62,083 nt of DNA from positions 1 to 62,083 of the forward strand of contig CAJCJD010000207.1 in assembly GCA_903970555.1 (NCBI GenBank), read 5' to 3'. A program made the position numbers and the translations under genes. Below, piece by piece: positions 62,024 to 62,083 of this stretch. The notes under the pieces were generated by a model. The model was not told where the DNA came from and made no database searches. It saw only the letters and a program-made list of their open reading frames with translations. Position 1 is the stretch's first letter; the number at the start of each line of letters is the position of its first letter. This stretch comes from Vulcanimicrobiota bacterium (GTDB lineage: Bacteria; Pseudomonadota; Gammaproteobacteria; Xanthomonadales; Rhodanobacteraceae).

Positions 62024-62083
62024 TCACCTCGGATGGCGGATTGAACCGCTTAACCGGGTGTCCGTGGAAGAGGGGCAAGATCA

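Larger units (their letters stand above)
60837..62083. mobile_element. IS3-family insertion sequence, 1247 bp
   Basis: The left end reads TGATCTTGCCCCTGATCCAC (60837 on); the right end, read inward on the minus strand from 62083, is TGATCTTGCCCCTCTTCCAC, giving imperfect terminal inverted repeats with TG...CA ends that extend to GTTAAGCG. Two overlapping transposase frames lie on the minus strand. The element ends at the last base of the window, so the target duplication cannot be seen. It interrupts a MOSC gene. Confidence 0.92.

Noticed and set aside
1..62083. CRISPR array or phage region
   Set aside because: No series of regularly spaced direct repeats and no phage structural or integrase genes were seen.

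Overview
The window looks like chromosomal DNA of a gammaproteobacterium of the Xanthomonadales/Lysobacterales, probably Rhodanobacteraceae (Dyella- or Luteibacter-like). This is inferred from the fairly high GC content, the very large NAD-type glutamate dehydrogenase, the split metH behind a SahR-type regulator, the MoaC-MoaB fusion and a REP-like palindrome with the core GCGAAAGCCGGGAC. No phage, plasmid or CRISPR feature is visible. One insertion sequence occupies the right edge.

Layout. 1-5.4 kb: start of gdhB, then a two-gene RND efflux operon with a candidate operator and a strong terminator. 5.5-9.4 kb: secreted S53 peptidase and an acyl-CoA dehydrogenase. 9.5-14.3 kb: sahR-metH(N)-metH(C), the methionine/SAM cycle. 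14.3-18.2 kb: LAB_N membrane protein, tRNA-Val, a CheY-like receiver and several small low-complexity proteins. 18.2-22.7 kb: osmoprotectant ABC transporter and a FUSC/YccS-like membrane protein. 22.7-30.7 kb: a molybdenum cofactor (Moco) riboswitch followed by moaA, moaCB, moeA, moaD, moaE, mobA, a small unknown gene and modABC, nearly all with overlapping start and stop codons. 30.8-38.5 kb, opposite strand: formate/oxalate transporter and soluble NAD-linked formate dehydrogenase fdsGBA-fdhD-fdsD. 38.7-43.9 kb: an unknown protein, a VOC protein, a tandem glycine riboswitch and gcvP. 44-49.1 kb: secreted M1 aminopeptidase, Sel1-like periplasmic protein, a decayed GGDEF fragment and an intact PAS-GGDEF cyclase. 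49.2-55 kb: a 1168-residue protein of unknown function diverging from a secreted chitin-binding protein. 55.1-59.4 kb: CPBP protease, an Arc-like/SPFH operon with its own palindromic operator, a GNAT acetyltransferase and mntH with an OxyR-type box. 59.6-62.1 kb: an unknown protein and a MOSC gene cut off by an IS3-family element that ends at the last base of the window.

How it fits together. The moa-mod operon imports molybdate and builds Moco. The convergent fds operon encodes a Moco enzyme together with its sulfurtransferase FdhD and a probable formate carrier, so 22.7-38.5 kb works as one molybdenum/formate module. Metabolite-sensing control is frequent: Moco and glycine riboswitches, and a SahR repressor expected to sense S-adenosylhomocysteine.

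The least explained structure is a 53-bp RNA hairpin (five G.U pairs, no mismatch) between moaA and moaCB. It carries its own 54-codon reading frame, joined by an ATGA overlap to moaCB.
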